64,000 nucleotides of DNA. Origin: Pradoshia sp. D12 (GTDB lineage Bacteria > Bacillota > Bacilli > Bacillales > Pradoshiaceae). The notes under the pieces were generated by a model. That model did no database searches. It saw only the letters and a program-made list of their open reading frames with translations, and was not told the DNA's origin. Positions 39,157 to 48,064 of the stretch are shown here, one piece after another (the first letter of the stretch is position 1; every line of letters starts with the position of its first letter). The position numbers and the translations under genes are program-made. The stretch is from positions 3,413,587 through 3,477,586 of the forward strand of contig NZ_CP044545.1 in NCBI RefSeq assembly GCF_008935075.1, given 5' to 3'.

Positions 39157-40323
39157 ATGGAAAATAAAAAAATATTGCCCGTTCTATTCCTGGTCATGTT
39201 TTTAGTGATGGTTGGCTTCGGGATTATCATTCCGGTCCTTCCATTTTTAGCAGAAGAGGTCGGCGGCACACCTACCCAGCTTGGCTTACTAATGGCAGTT
39301 TATTCGTTAATGCAGTTAATTTTCGCTCCGATTTGGGGAAAGATATCGGATCGAATCGGCAGAAAACCAGTCATGTTAATCGGTATATTTGGTCTGGCTT
39401 TATCATTCTTCATCATGGCCATAGCCAATTCATTATGGATAATGTTTGTGGCACGGATCATTGGTGGTATCCTTTCCTCAGCCAATATGCCAACTACCAT
39501 GGCCTATGTAGCAGATATTACGACTGAAGAAGATCGTGGAAAAGGAATGGGGATTATAGGAGCAGCGACCGGGTTAGGCTTCATCTTCGGTCCAGCAATT
39601 GGCGGGATTCTTTCAAAATCCAGCTTAAATACGCCTTTCTTAATTGCCGGAATCCTCTCTACTTTGACGTTCTTATTAGTACTTATTGTTCTTAAGGAAT
39701 CCTTAACAGCTGAACAATTAGGAAAACAAAGCTCGGGCAACAAATCGATGTGGATGAATTTTAGCGGTGCTGCTTCTATCTTGTTTGTGCTTCAATGCGT
39801 CGTATCTTTGTCTATGGCTGGTCTTGAAGCAACTTTTGCTTATTTTGCCGCTAATAAGGCTGGAATTGATACGGTCCAATTAGGATATATCTTTATGATT
39901 ATGGGATTTGGCAGTGCGATTGTGCAGGGAGGACTCATTGGAATTATGACGAAGAAATGGGGAGAAGGCCGAGTCATTCAAATCGGGCTAATCGTTTCAA
40001 TCATCGGGTTTATACTAATCCTATTTACCAATAGCTTCTGGACTGCAACACTCTTTATAACAATCTTCGGGTTAGGCAATGGACTTATTCGTCCAGCTGT
40101 CACTGCATTGCTGACAAAGACCTCAACAGGAGGACACGGCAGCTCAACCGGACTACTTTCATCCTTTGATTCCCTTGGCAGGATCATAGGCCCGCCACTT
40201 GGAGGTTTACTGTATTCATTCGCCGTTGGACTCCCTTATATTTCAGGAGCTATTCTGACTGTAGGTGCATTATTGCTTTATCAGGTTTACCATGCTCAGG
40301 CAAGAAAAGTTCAAGCTTTATAA
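39157..40323 (+). CDS. MFS multidrug-type exporter
   Basis: 388 residues with 12 hydrophobic segments; MFS motif A GKISDRIGRKPVML near 61-74, and the drug/H+ antiporter motif C-like GLGFIFGPAIGGIL near 142-155. Length and motifs fit the 12-helix DHA1 exporters (NorA, Bmr, Tet group). Divergent from the yclI-like operon with about 290 bp between them. GAGGAG precedes ATG. Substrate cannot be deduced. Confidence 0.88.
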   Translation: MENKKILPVLFLVMFLVMVGFGIIIPVLPFLAEEVGGTPTQLGLLMAVYSLMQLIFAPIWGKISDRIGRKPVMLIGIFGLALSFFIMAIANSLWIMFVARIIGGILSSANMPTTMAYVADITTEEDRGKGMGIIGAATGLGFIFGPAIGGILSKSSLNTPFLIAGILSTLTFLLVLIVLKESLTAEQLGKQSSGNKSMWMNFSGAASILFVLQCVVSLSMAGLEATFAYFAANKAGIDTVQLGYIFMIMGFGSAIVQGGLIGIMTKKWGEGRVIQIGLIVSIIGFILILFTNSFWTATLFITIFGLGNGLIRPAVTALLTKTSTGGHGSSTGLLSSFDSLGRIIGPPLGGLLYSFAVGLPYISGAILTVGALLLYQVYHAQARKVQAL

Positions 40324-40335
40324 AATTATAGTATT

Positions 40336-40366
40336 GAAGCCTTCGATTTTTTACCATCGGAGGCTT
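40336..40366 (+). terminator. terminator after the MFS gene
   Basis: AAGCCTTCGAT ... ATCGGAGGCTT hairpin then TTTTTTG. Confidence 0.85.
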
Positions 40367-40407
40367 TTTTGTTTTATAAGAGGTAATCTTAAGCGCTATG
40401 GGCAGGC

Positions 40408-40535
40408 GCTGGCTGGTTTTTTCCTCAATCCGGCTTTATTATTCCTGCTTTCCGCTGGTTTATTCACCTAATTGGCTGGTTTCTGCCTCTTTCCCGCTGG
40501 ATTTCCTGCCGAATCGGCGGGATTCCCCCTGTTAC
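40408..40535. repeat. degenerate tandem repeat, about 21-bp unit
   Basis: Five to six imperfect units around CGGCTGGTTTxTxCCT: GGCTGGTTTTTTCCT, CGGCTTTATTATTCCT, CCGCTGGTTTATTCACCT, GGCTGGTTTCTGCCT, CCGCTGGATTTCCTGCC, CGGCGGGATTCCCCCT. GC content is clearly above the surrounding DNA. It lies in the gap between the MFS gene and the second sliding clamp gene; no coding sense. Confidence 0.65.
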
Positions 40536-40802
40536 TCTCCCTAGAATATCCTAATCATCAGTTTCCTTTCCGCTATTTCACTTGCAATCTAGATTCGGTC
40601 TATATTTAGGAGGAATTTTGAGTGAATTATAGAATATAGGTATATCATAACTAACATTTTGTTAGCGGGGAGCCTTTACTTAATTTTATGCAACTTAATG
40701 GCTAGTAAGTTAACCGGAAGGATTCATGCTGAAAGAAGGAATATGATTCTTTTTGGAGAATTGAATATACATGAAACTAATTATGGACTTGGGAGACTTC
40801 TA

Positions 40803-41933
40803 ATGGAACTTACAATAAGTAAAGATTATTTCAACGAGGCATTATCCGATGTTAGCAGGGCAGTGACAACAAAATCGCTTTTACCAATTCTAACAGGCAT
40901 AAAGTTGGTCGCTAAGGAGGATTGTTTAATTCTGATTGGCAGCAATTCCAATATTGCAATAGAAAAAATAATTCCTTTAGAAATGAACGGTATCCGGATA
41001 TTAAACATAGATGAAACTGGCAGCGCAGTTCTTCCAGCTAAATATTTATGTGAAGTTGTAAAAAAATTATCTGATGATATTCATATAAAGGTAACTGGAA
41101 ATAACGTAGCTAAAATTCAATCTGATGAAGTCATGGTATACCTAAATGGATTTAATCCTGGCAAGTATCCCACTTACCCTTCAATAAAGACAAACCATTT
41201 TATACAGATACACAGCTCTGCCTTAATGGAAATAATCAAACAAACTACATTTGCAGTCTCCAAAAGTGAAACAAGACCTGTTCTAACTGGTGTGAATATG
41301 TCGTTTAAAGAGAATAAGCTAACCTGTGTTGCGACCAATTCCCATCGACTGGCTTTAAGGAAAGTACCAATAAACTCACAAATTGAAGCTTCTTTCATTG
41401 TTCCTGGTGCCAGCCTTACTGAGCTCACAAAACTAATGAATAATGAAAAAGATCTTATACATATTTACATATTAGACAATTATATCGTATTCAAATCGTC
41501 GACTACCTCATTATATTCCAGACTTATTGAAGGTAATTTCCCTGGCATCTCTAAACTTATACCAGCCGATTCGAAAACCGTCATGATACTAGATACAGTA
41601 AAGTTATTAAAGGGGATAGATCGGGCTCGGCTGTTTGCAAGTGAATGGAAAAATAACAATATATTGATTGAAATGATAGATGGTAAACAAATAAAGATTG
41701 CATCAAACTCAACAGACATGGGGAAAATCGAAGAAATAATGGATATCAGAATGGTTCAAGGTGAAATTAATTTAAGTATATCTCTTGATGGAGAATTTCT
41801 ACTCGATGCTTTAAAAGCCATAAAAGAAAAAGAAGTAAAATTAAGTTTTGGCGGATCCTTAAGACCCGTCTTGATTGAACCAGTTAACAATCCGTCTCAT
41901 CTTCACCTTATATCCCCTGTACGATCGTATTGA
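40803..41933 (+). CDS. second DNA polymerase III beta sliding clamp (DnaN paralogue)
   Basis: Full-length clamp, 376 residues, from ATG at 40803 (MELTISKDYFNEALSDVSRAVTTKS) with GGGAG eight bases upstream; the earlier in-frame start at 40659 adds 48 residues unlike the family. Three clamp domains are recognisable: LPILTGIKL near 25, RPVLTGVNMSF near 158, ATNSHRLALRK near 175, and the C-terminal LISPVRSY (usual LILPVRTY). No dnaA, recF or gyrase gene is nearby, so this is an additional copy as found in some Bacillus species. It ends at its own terminator. Confidence 0.88.
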   Translation: MELTISKDYFNEALSDVSRAVTTKSLLPILTGIKLVAKEDCLILIGSNSNIAIEKIIPLEMNGIRILNIDETGSAVLPAKYLCEVVKKLSDDIHIKVTGNNVAKIQSDEVMVYLNGFNPGKYPTYPSIKTNHFIQIHSSALMEIIKQTTFAVSKSETRPVLTGVNMSFKENKLTCVATNSHRLALRKVPINSQIEASFIVPGASLTELTKLMNNEKDLIHIYILDNYIVFKSSTTSLYSRLIEGNFPGISKLIPADSKTVMILDTVKLLKGIDRARLFASEWKNNNILIEMIDGKQIKIASNSTDMGKIEEIMDIRMVQGEINLSISLDGEFLLDALKAIKEKEVKLSFGGSLRPVLIEPVNNPSHLHLISPVRSY

Positions 41934-41951
41934 TGTAAATCTATTTCTTAG

Positions 41952-41995
41952 AAAAAAAATAACGGCTGCTTGTACACGGCAGCCGTTATTTTTTA
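41952..41995. terminator. bidirectional terminator after dnaN paralogue
   Basis: AAAAATAACGGCTGC (41955-41969) / GCAGCCGTTATTTTT (41979-41993); also serves the convergent YkuS-like gene. Confidence 0.88.
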
Positions 41996-42235
41996 TTGAA
42001 TTCTGTTTTCAACTGCCTGACATACTTCCTCAGCAGTAAGACCATCAGCGTTGATCACTGAAGCTTTTGTTGCTGTATCCTGCATACCCATTACGTTAAT
42101 ATCCAGGCCGGATACAACACAGCAGTCACACCCTTGTGTGTCATTTTCCTGTTTTAATTCGATTACATTATGTCCTTTATCACGTAAAGCTTGTTGAACG
42201 TCTGATAAAGATTGCTCCACACCAATTTTAGCCAT
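41993..42235 (-). CDS. UPF0180 family protein (YkuS-like)
   Basis: 80-residue small protein from ATG at 42235, with AGGAGGTGGATG upstream. Sequence pattern [22 protein letters not shown]...[18 protein letters not shown]...ITA-type ending [18 protein letters not shown] matches the YkuS/UPF0180 family. The GCDCC cysteine pair is notable, but no function is known. Confidence 0.85.
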   Translation of the reverse strand: MAKIGVEQSLSDVQQALRDKGHNVIELKQENDTQGCDCCVVSGLDINVMGMQDTATKASVINADGLTAEEVCQAVENRIQ

Positions 42236-42437
42236 AACATCCACCTCCTTCTTATGTAAATTGTCCATTAAGGCGACAAATTATACCAAAAATGCAGAAG
42301 GTCAATCGAAATATTGGTATATATATTATTATTACTGGTATAGCATTTAGTATTACAATCATGTTAATATTTGAGCAAAACTATTTACTTATAACCAATT
42401 TAAGACTATTATTCTATAAAAAGGAAAGAAAAGTGGT

Positions 42438-42722
42438 GTGAAAATGAAGTCAACTGGGATTGTTAGAAAAGTCGATGAACTCGGCAGAATTGTACTGCCG
42501 ATTGAACTTAGAAGAACTCTTGATATTAACATAAAAGATTCTATAGAGATTTTTACGGATGAAGACAAAATTATCCTGCAAAAATATACACCGGGTAAGG
42601 CTTGTGCCATTACAGGTGAAGTCAGTAATCAGAATATTTCATTAGCCAATGGAAAGATTGTGTTAAGTCAGGAAGGATTACGAATACTAAATTCAGAATT
42701 AAATCGAGTGATTGAAAGATAA
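42438..42722 (+). CDS. AbrB-family transition-state regulator
   Basis: 94 residues. N-terminal swapped-hairpin AbrB domain KSTGIVRKVDELGRIVLPIELRRTLDI (about 4-30), then DSIEIFTDEDKIILQKYTPG and an AbrB-type C-terminal half CAITGEVSNQNISLANGKIVLS. Start could be GTG at 42438 (giving MKMKSTG, parallel to AbrB MFMKSTG) or ATG at 42444. It could be AbrB itself, Abh or another paralogue. Terminator follows directly. Confidence 0.88.
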   Translation: MKMKSTGIVRKVDELGRIVLPIELRRTLDINIKDSIEIFTDEDKIILQKYTPGKACAITGEVSNQNISLANGKIVLSQEGLRILNSELNRVIER

Positions 42723-42750
42723 AAGGCGATTCTTTATCGCCTTTTACCTC
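42722..42750 (+). terminator. terminator after abrB-like gene
   Basis: AAAAGGCGAT ... ATCGCCTTTT stem with trailing T. Confidence 0.78.
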
Positions 42751-42775
42751 GAATTCAAGAGAATTTTATACTTAC

Positions 42776-42959
42776 TTACTTACTAGCATCGACTGTAATA
42801 TGTTTAAATGCTTGGAAATTAAAGAGTCCTTGATTTGTTAATTTAAGTTGCGGACTAACTGGCAGTGCCAAAAAGGATCACATTAAAAAGGATTAACATC
42901 CTTTGAGGCACCGAGTTGTTCTAATCCTTTATGCAGCCGTCCAACTTTCTGATTTATCA
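42776..42959 (-). pseudogene. relic of an adenine deaminase C-terminus
   Basis: Minus-strand reading gives KVGRLHKGLEQLGASKDVNPF then, after a frameshift, LM-stop-SFLALPVSPQLKLTN and QGLFNFQAFKHIT, ending at TAA 42776-42778. NPF..LSFLALPVIP-LKLT-GL is the known C-terminal signature of bacterial adenine deaminase (AdeC/YerA). The fragment covers about 60 of nearly 580 residues, has one frameshift and one in-frame stop, and has no start. The rest of the gene is absent: the terminator of the betaine operon begins right behind it. Confidence 0.7.
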
Positions 42960-42970
42960 TGCAGGCAAAA

Positions 42971-43009
42971 CAAAAAGCATGAGTCCAGTAAAGTACCGAA
43001 CTCATGCCC
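42971..43009 (-). terminator. terminator of the betaine transporter operon
   Basis: GCATGAGT ... ACTCATGC hairpin (42978-43008), minus-strand TTTTTGTTTTG follows. Confidence 0.8.
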
Positions 43010-43044
43010 TAAATCATCTGCAAAACAATATGTCATTTACTCAA

Positions 43045-44784
43045 TTATTCTTTCACTAGATCCTCGATTGAATCTATATCCATGTAAGTAGGAACAACGA
43101 GTCCACTCTTGGCACCTTTTAGATTTGGACCCAGATCGGTTAAATCTTCCTTATACTTATCATAGTAGGCATTATGAGTTAATGGCAGCCAAGCCGCAAC
43201 CATGGCATCTGCTTTTTGATTGGCAATTGATGCAAACATCGGCCCAATTTCTACCTGCTTTAATTCCGGACTATATCCATGCATTCTTAATACTTCACCA
43301 ATAACATTTGTTGATGCGATCTCTGACTCCCAGGCAACATAGATTAGACTAATACTTTGTCCTTCTCCCTTTTCTGCACCTGTCAGCCATTGATCCACCT
43401 TATTTGGATATTTTTCAATCCATTTGGCGGCTGCCTCTTTTGGTGTCATTCCTCCTTCCATGTCCACCATTACCTCTTCCATATCAGCTGGAGTCCAGTA
43501 AAATTGATCTAAGATTTGTTCTGCTCCAGGCAACTCTTCTTTCAAGCCTTTTCGGACCAATGTATGGATGTTTTCACTTTGGCCATATACATTCTTGGGA
43601 TCATCTAAATATTTCAGATCATATTTTTGGAACTTCCAATGCGGTGTCCAACCTGTCAGAATAATTGGATCCTGATTATCGTAAGCTTTTTGAAGCTCAG
43701 CAACCATAGCAGCAGATGATCCTTCCTGCAAAGTCCAGTCTTCTTTCAGTCCATATTTCTTCAACACTTCTTCAGTTGCTGACATAATTCCTGCTCCAGG
43801 CTCAATACCCACAATTTTATAATCCACCTGATTGCCCACATAAGCATCATCTTTTGTACCTGTTTCTGCAGAAGAAGATAATGCTATATATGCGTATCCT
43901 CCAAGGAAAATTAAGATGATGAAACTATAAACCCATTTCTTAGCAATTACTCTTTCATATACAGGAGTTCTGAGGTTTTGCGATAATCTGTCTAAAATAA
44001 TTGCAATGATAACAAGTGCTAAACCAGCTTCGAATCCTTCACCTACTGCTATTTGCGAAACGGCACGGTATACCTCGGCACCCAATCCAGGCGCACCAAC
44101 AAGGGATGCCATAACCACCATAGATAAAGAAAGCATGATACTTTGGTTGATTCCGGCCATTATCGTTGAAACAGCCAATGGCAGTTGGACCTTTGTGATT
44201 TTCTGCCACGTGGTGGAACCAAAGGCTTGAGAAGCTTCTATTAAATCTGCCGGAACCTCCCGGATTCCTAAGTTCGTCATTCGAATCGTCGGCGCAACAG
44301 CGAAAATAAAAGAGGCCACGATTCCCGGAACGACTCCAATTCCAAAGAAAAGGATGGCAGGAATCAGATAAACGAAGCCAGGCATCGTTTGCATGAAATC
44401 CAGAATCGGCATTACAATTCTCTTCACCGTATTACTCTGTGACGCCCAAATACCAATTGGGACTCCGACAATAACCGTAATCAGTACGGATGCCAAGACT
44501 AATGCCAATGTTTGAATCATAGCATCCCATAATCCTAAATTATCAATCAATAATAATCCTATAAACGTTAATAATGCCATGCCCCAATTATTTGTATATA
44601 AAACTAGCAGAGTAATCAGGATAATTAACAGAATGGAAGGTCCTAAGCCCAGTACTTCCACACTTGTATCAATAATAGTTTGAATGAACATCGAAATCCA
44701 ATTAAATAGTGGTCCACATACTTCTGTTACCCAATCAATAAAACGATCTACTCCAGAAGCTATCGGTAATTTTTCTAGGTTCAT
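43045..44784 (-). CDS. glycine betaine/proline ABC transporter, permease fused to binding protein
   Basis: 579 residues. N-terminal permease half (about 1-290) with the EAA loop EVPADLIEASQAFGSTTWQKITKVQLP and seven or eight hydrophobic segments. C-terminal substrate-binding half (about 310-579) with aromatic ligand positions such as ILTGWTPHWKFQKYDL. Fusion of the OpuAB and OpuAC functions is as in lactococcal OpuABC, while B. subtilis OpuA has separate proteins. It overlaps the ATPase stop by 4 bp (ATGA). An osmoprotectant importer; exact ligand (betaine, carnitine, proline betaine) not resolved. Confidence 0.9.
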   Translation of the reverse strand: MNLEKLPIASGVDRFIDWVTEVCGPLFNWISMFIQTIIDTSVEVLGLGPSILLIILITLLVLYTNNWGMALLTFIGLLLIDNLGLWDAMIQTLALVLASVLITVIVGVPIGIWASQSNTVKRIVMPILDFMQTMPGFVYLIPAILFFGIGVVPGIVASFIFAVAPTIRMTNLGIREVPADLIEASQAFGSTTWQKITKVQLPLAVSTIMAGINQSIMLSLSMVVMASLVGAPGLGAEVYRAVSQIAVGEGFEAGLALVIIAIILDRLSQNLRTPVYERVIAKKWVYSFIILIFLGGYAYIALSSSAETGTKDDAYVGNQVDYKIVGIEPGAGIMSATEEVLKKYGLKEDWTLQEGSSAAMVAELQKAYDNQDPIILTGWTPHWKFQKYDLKYLDDPKNVYGQSENIHTLVRKGLKEELPGAEQILDQFYWTPADMEEVMVDMEGGMTPKEAAAKWIEKYPNKVDQWLTGAEKGEGQSISLIYVAWESEIASTNVIGEVLRMHGYSPELKQVEIGPMFASIANQKADAMVAAWLPLTHNAYYDKYKEDLTDLGPNLKGAKSGLVVPTYMDIDSIEDLVKE

Positions 44785-45989
44785 TGACTTTCCTCCTTAT
44801 CTTGGAGTACATCTTTGTTACCAGCCAATGCTCCAATGACAACACCACGTACAAGAACACCCTTCAATCTGTTAGCTTCATCAACGATTGCTAATGGGAT
44901 TTGTGCATTTGCCATATCGTCGAGCAAATCAGATAGAATCGTATTTTCCAATGCTGTTGGCACTTCTTTTGTCATGACCTCTTCTATAGGGATTTTCTTT
45001 AGAATAGCTTCTCTTGCCTGGTCGGCGGAGAGCGCCCCAAGCAGTGTCTGCTTGCGGTCTACGATAAATATACTGGAGTATCCCCTGTCTTTCATAATTT
45101 GTAAGGCAACACGAGGACCTCTGTCAATTGTAATACGTTCCGCCCGAGTCATAATCGAAGACGCAGTCAGAACATGTGACAAATCGATATCTTCAATAAA
45201 TCGTTCAACATAATCATTGGCAGGATTCATCATGATTTCCTCAGGAGTTCCCACTTGAATTACCCTGCCATCACGCATCAAAGCGATCCGGTCACCTATT
45301 CTTAAAGCTTCATCCAAGTCATGCGTAATAAACACAATTGTTTTTTTGTAATTATCCTGGATCTCCAGCAGCTCATCCTGCATGCTTTTGCGGATAAGTG
45401 GATCAAGGGCACTAAATGCCTCATCCATAAGAAGAATATCTGTATCACTGGCCAAAGCCCTCGCAAGTCCAACACGCTGTTGCATCCCGCCGCTCAATTG
45501 GGATGGATATTGATCTTCATATCCTTTTAGGCCAACTACTTCGAGTGATTCCATTGCCTTCTGTTTTCGTTCCTGTTCAGGTATTTTTTGAATTTCCAAT
45601 CCATACTCTGTATTCTCCAGGATAGTTTTATGAGGAAATAGGGCGAAGTTTTGAAACACCATACTAATTTTCTTTCTTCTAGTTTCACGTAATTCAGCCG
45701 GTGACATGTTAACTATATTCTCATTATCAATCAAAATCTCACCGGATGTCGGGGCAATTAGACGGTTTAACATTCGAATCAACGTGGATTTCCCACTCCC
45801 CGATAATCCCATAACTACAAAAATTTCTCCTTCATAGATATCAAGATTGGCATTATTAACCCCAATCGTACATCCTGTTTTCTTTAAGATATCTTTTTTT
45901 GAAGAGCCCTGCTTCAATAATTCAAGTGCAGATTGTGGAGATTTTCCAAACACTTTTACAACATTTTTTATACTTATTTTTGGCTGCAA
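44781..45989 (-). CDS. opuAA: osmoprotectant ABC transporter ATPase with CBS pair (OpuAA-like)
   Basis: 402 residues. TTG start at 45989 chosen because AAGGAG lies seven bases upstream and the product then begins MQPKISIKNVVKVFG; a frame opening at 46028 precedes that site. Walker A GLSGSGKSTLIRMLNR, signature LSGGMQQRVGLARAL, Walker B ILLMDEAFSALDP, switch VFITHDLDEA. Two C-terminal CBS domains (about 280-395) are the ionic-strength/ligand sensor of OpuA-type transporters. First gene of a two-gene operon with the fused permease-binding protein. Confidence 0.93.
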   Translation of the reverse strand: MQPKISIKNVVKVFGKSPQSALELLKQGSSKKDILKKTGCTIGVNNANLDIYEGEIFVVMGLSGSGKSTLIRMLNRLIAPTSGEILIDNENIVNMSPAELRETRRKKISMVFQNFALFPHKTILENTEYGLEIQKIPEQERKQKAMESLEVVGLKGYEDQYPSQLSGGMQQRVGLARALASDTDILLMDEAFSALDPLIRKSMQDELLEIQDNYKKTIVFITHDLDEALRIGDRIALMRDGRVIQVGTPEEIMMNPANDYVERFIEDIDLSHVLTASSIMTRAERITIDRGPRVALQIMKDRGYSSIFIVDRKQTLLGALSADQAREAILKKIPIEEVMTKEVPTALENTILSDLLDDMANAQIPLAIVDEANRLKGVLVRGVVIGALAGNKDVLQDKEESQ

Positions 45990-46112
45990 ACAACCACTCC
46001 TTCTATGTATTTTTTTGAAACAAACCATTTTCCCCTACTTATTACTATATCCTATTTCGGGAAAATCTAAACTTTTTTGCTCCTTTATACCCTTTTGCAT
46101 AAGAATTGACAC

Positions 46113-46143
46113 TAAAAAAGCCCCTCTTTTATGAGGGGCCAGA
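46113..46143 (-). terminator. terminator of murB
   Basis: Minus strand GCCCCTC-ATAAAA-GAGGGGC hairpin followed by TTTTTTAG. Confidence 0.85.
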
Positions 46144-46161
46144 CATTCAATTTATCAAATT

Positions 46162-47076
46162 CTATTCTTCTTCACCAATTATTTTTACTTCTGTTTCCAG
46201 GCTGACGCCAAAATTAGCTTTAACCGTGTCCTGAACATGCTTAATTAATGCCAGATAGTCAGTAGCAGTAGCATCTCCAGTGTTAATAATGAACCCAGCA
46301 TGCTTTGTAGAAACCTGTGCTCCACCAATTTGAGCCCCTTGCAAACCGCTATCCTGAATCAGTTTACCTGCAAAATAGCCCGGCGGACGTTTAAATACAC
46401 TTCCGCAGGAAGGATACTCAAGCGGTTGCTTGGACTCCCTTAAAAAGGTTAACTCATCCATTTTTTCTTTAATTTCTTTTACATCTCCCGGTACTGGGGC
46501 AAAACGGGCTTCTAAAACGATATAGTTTTGCTTGGCAATCAAACTGCTGCGGTAAGTAAGCTCCATCTCATCTTTCGTCAATGTAAGAAGCTCACCCTTC
46601 TCATTTAACACGATCGCTGACTCAATCACCTGGGAGATTTCTCCACCGTAAGCACCAGCATTCATATACACAGCTCCACCGACTGAACCGGGGATTCCGC
46701 ACGCAAACTCTAGTCCCGTCAGCTTCTGTTCTAAAGCAAAGCGTGATACATCAATAATGGTTGCTCCGCTCTGGGCAATAATTTTCCCATCTTCCATATA
46801 AATCTTATCCAAATGATTTAGAATCAGGACAATTCCTCTTATTCCACCATCTCTAACAATTAAATTCGACCCATTTCCTAAAATAGTCAACGGTATATCA
46901 TTCTTATTTGCATAAAGTATCGTACTTTGAACCTCTTCATAGGTTGTAGGCAACACCAAAAAGTCTGCATTCCCACCCGTTTTAGTAAATGTATATTCAC
47001 GTAAAGGTTCATCCTGTTTAATATGTTCTGCCTGAATAATCTGCTGCAATTCTTCAATTGTTTTTTGTTTATTCAT
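46162..47076 (-). CDS. murB: UDP-N-acetylenolpyruvoylglucosamine reductase
   Basis: Flavoprotein that reduces enolpyruvyl-UDP-GlcNAc to UDP-MurNAc. 304 residues, type II MurB length. FAD-binding [16 protein letters not shown] near 66-81, [18 protein letters not shown] near 138-155, catalytic Arg in ELTYRSSLI, proton donor in [11 protein letters not shown] (Ser in CGS), C-terminal Glu in ETEVKIIG. Single gene with its own terminator, as in several Bacillus genomes outside the division cluster. Confidence 0.96.
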   Translation of the reverse strand: MNKQKTIEELQQIIQAEHIKQDEPLREYTFTKTGGNADFLVLPTTYEEVQSTILYANKNDIPLTILGNGSNLIVRDGGIRGIVLILNHLDKIYMEDGKIIAQSGATIIDVSRFALEQKLTGLEFACGIPGSVGGAVYMNAGAYGGEISQVIESAIVLNEKGELLTLTKDEMELTYRSSLIAKQNYIVLEARFAPVPGDVKEIKEKMDELTFLRESKQPLEYPSCGSVFKRPPGYFAGKLIQDSGLQGAQIGGAQVSTKHAGFIINTGDATATDYLALIKHVQDTVKANFGVSLETEVKIIGEEE

Positions 47077-47340
47077 ACTCTCAACCTTCTGAATTTATAT
47101 TTGTCATATCTTATTATATACATGATTCACTCTGGTAAATCACTGCAAATGGTTGGAAATCGCTAAAACTACATTCATGAGTAAAACGATAATCCTGTTA
47201 GTGAGATATCTTTAGAACAACCTCATTGACTATCATACTATAAATATGCCCTATAAAAAAATAGTTATATCTATACCAAGATACATCGAGTTAATTAAAT
47301 GAACCATTTTTCTTTATGTATATGACATATACCTAAACTA
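47077..47340. other. intergenic region upstream of murB
   Basis: AT-rich spacer between murB and the end of the amino-acid importer operon; expected to hold the murB promoter. Nothing else recognised. Confidence 0.35.
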
Positions 47341-47352
47341 ATGTGCAAAAAG

Positions 47353-47383
47353 CATCATCCCTCCTTAAGGATGATGCTAAGTA
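47353..47383 (-). terminator. terminator of the amino-acid importer operon
   Basis: AGCATCATCC ... GGATGATGCT hairpin, T-rich on the minus strand. Confidence 0.82.
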
Positions 47384-47389
47384 CACACT

Positions 47390-48052
47390 CTAAGCCCTTT
47401 TAATCTCTAATGTTCTTGCAACTAAGGATAAACCGTAATTAACCACAAAATACATAAGTGCAACGAGAATCAGGATGGGGTAAATATAGTTCCCGTTTTG
47501 CGCGTAAATAATCTGGCCGTTATGTGTCAGTTCTGGCAATGCAATAATAACCGCTAATGATGTATCTTTTAACAAGGAAATAAACTGACTAACAATAGGT
47601 GGAACCATGTTCCGCAAGGCCTGTGGCAAAATAATATGAATAAGTGTCTGTATGTAATTTAAACCTGATGAACGAGCTGCTTCTATATGTCCTTTTGGCA
47701 CTGAGTTTAGGCCACTTCTGATAATTTCTGAAATCATGGCAGATTCAAAAATGGTTAACGCCATAATGGCCGCAGTCGTTACACTCATATTCAAGGACCA
47801 GCCTCTGCTTGGATCCTGTAAACCAAAATAAACAAAGAAAATAATTAGGATTAGTGGCAGATTTCGGATCGTTTCTACGATAACCGCCACAATCTTTGAT
47901 AACAATGGTACCTTGGCATAACGGATTATTCCTAATATCCCCCCGATAATAAAACTAAGGATAATAGAAATTACAGCAACCTTTAGCGTAACAAGAAATC
48001 CATCTACTAAAAATTTAAGATTATCGGGCGTATATGCTCCTGCAAAATCCAT
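47390..48052 (-). CDS. glnP: polar amino-acid ABC permease (GlnP-like)
   Basis: 220-residue HisM/GlnP-type permease with about five membrane helices and the EAA motif GHIEAARSSGLNYIQTLIHIILPQALRN near 130-157. Last gene of a glnQ-glnH-glnM-glnP ordered operon. Ligand likely glutamine or another polar amino acid; the exact specificity is inference from order and family. Confidence 0.85.
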   Translation of the reverse strand: MDFAGAYTPDNLKFLVDGFLVTLKVAVISIILSFIIGGILGIIRYAKVPLLSKIVAVIVETIRNLPLILIIFFVYFGLQDPSRGWSLNMSVTTAAIMALTIFESAMISEIIRSGLNSVPKGHIEAARSSGLNYIQTLIHIILPQALRNMVPPIVSQFISLLKDTSLAVIIALPELTHNGQIIYAQNGNYIYPILILVALMYFVVNYGLSLVARTLEIKRA

Positions 48053-48064
48053 GATTACGCCTCC

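Noticed and set aside
42903-43091. 62-codon plus-strand open frame
   Set aside because: Crosses the adenine deaminase relic, a terminator hairpin and the end of the betaine transporter gene on the other strand.
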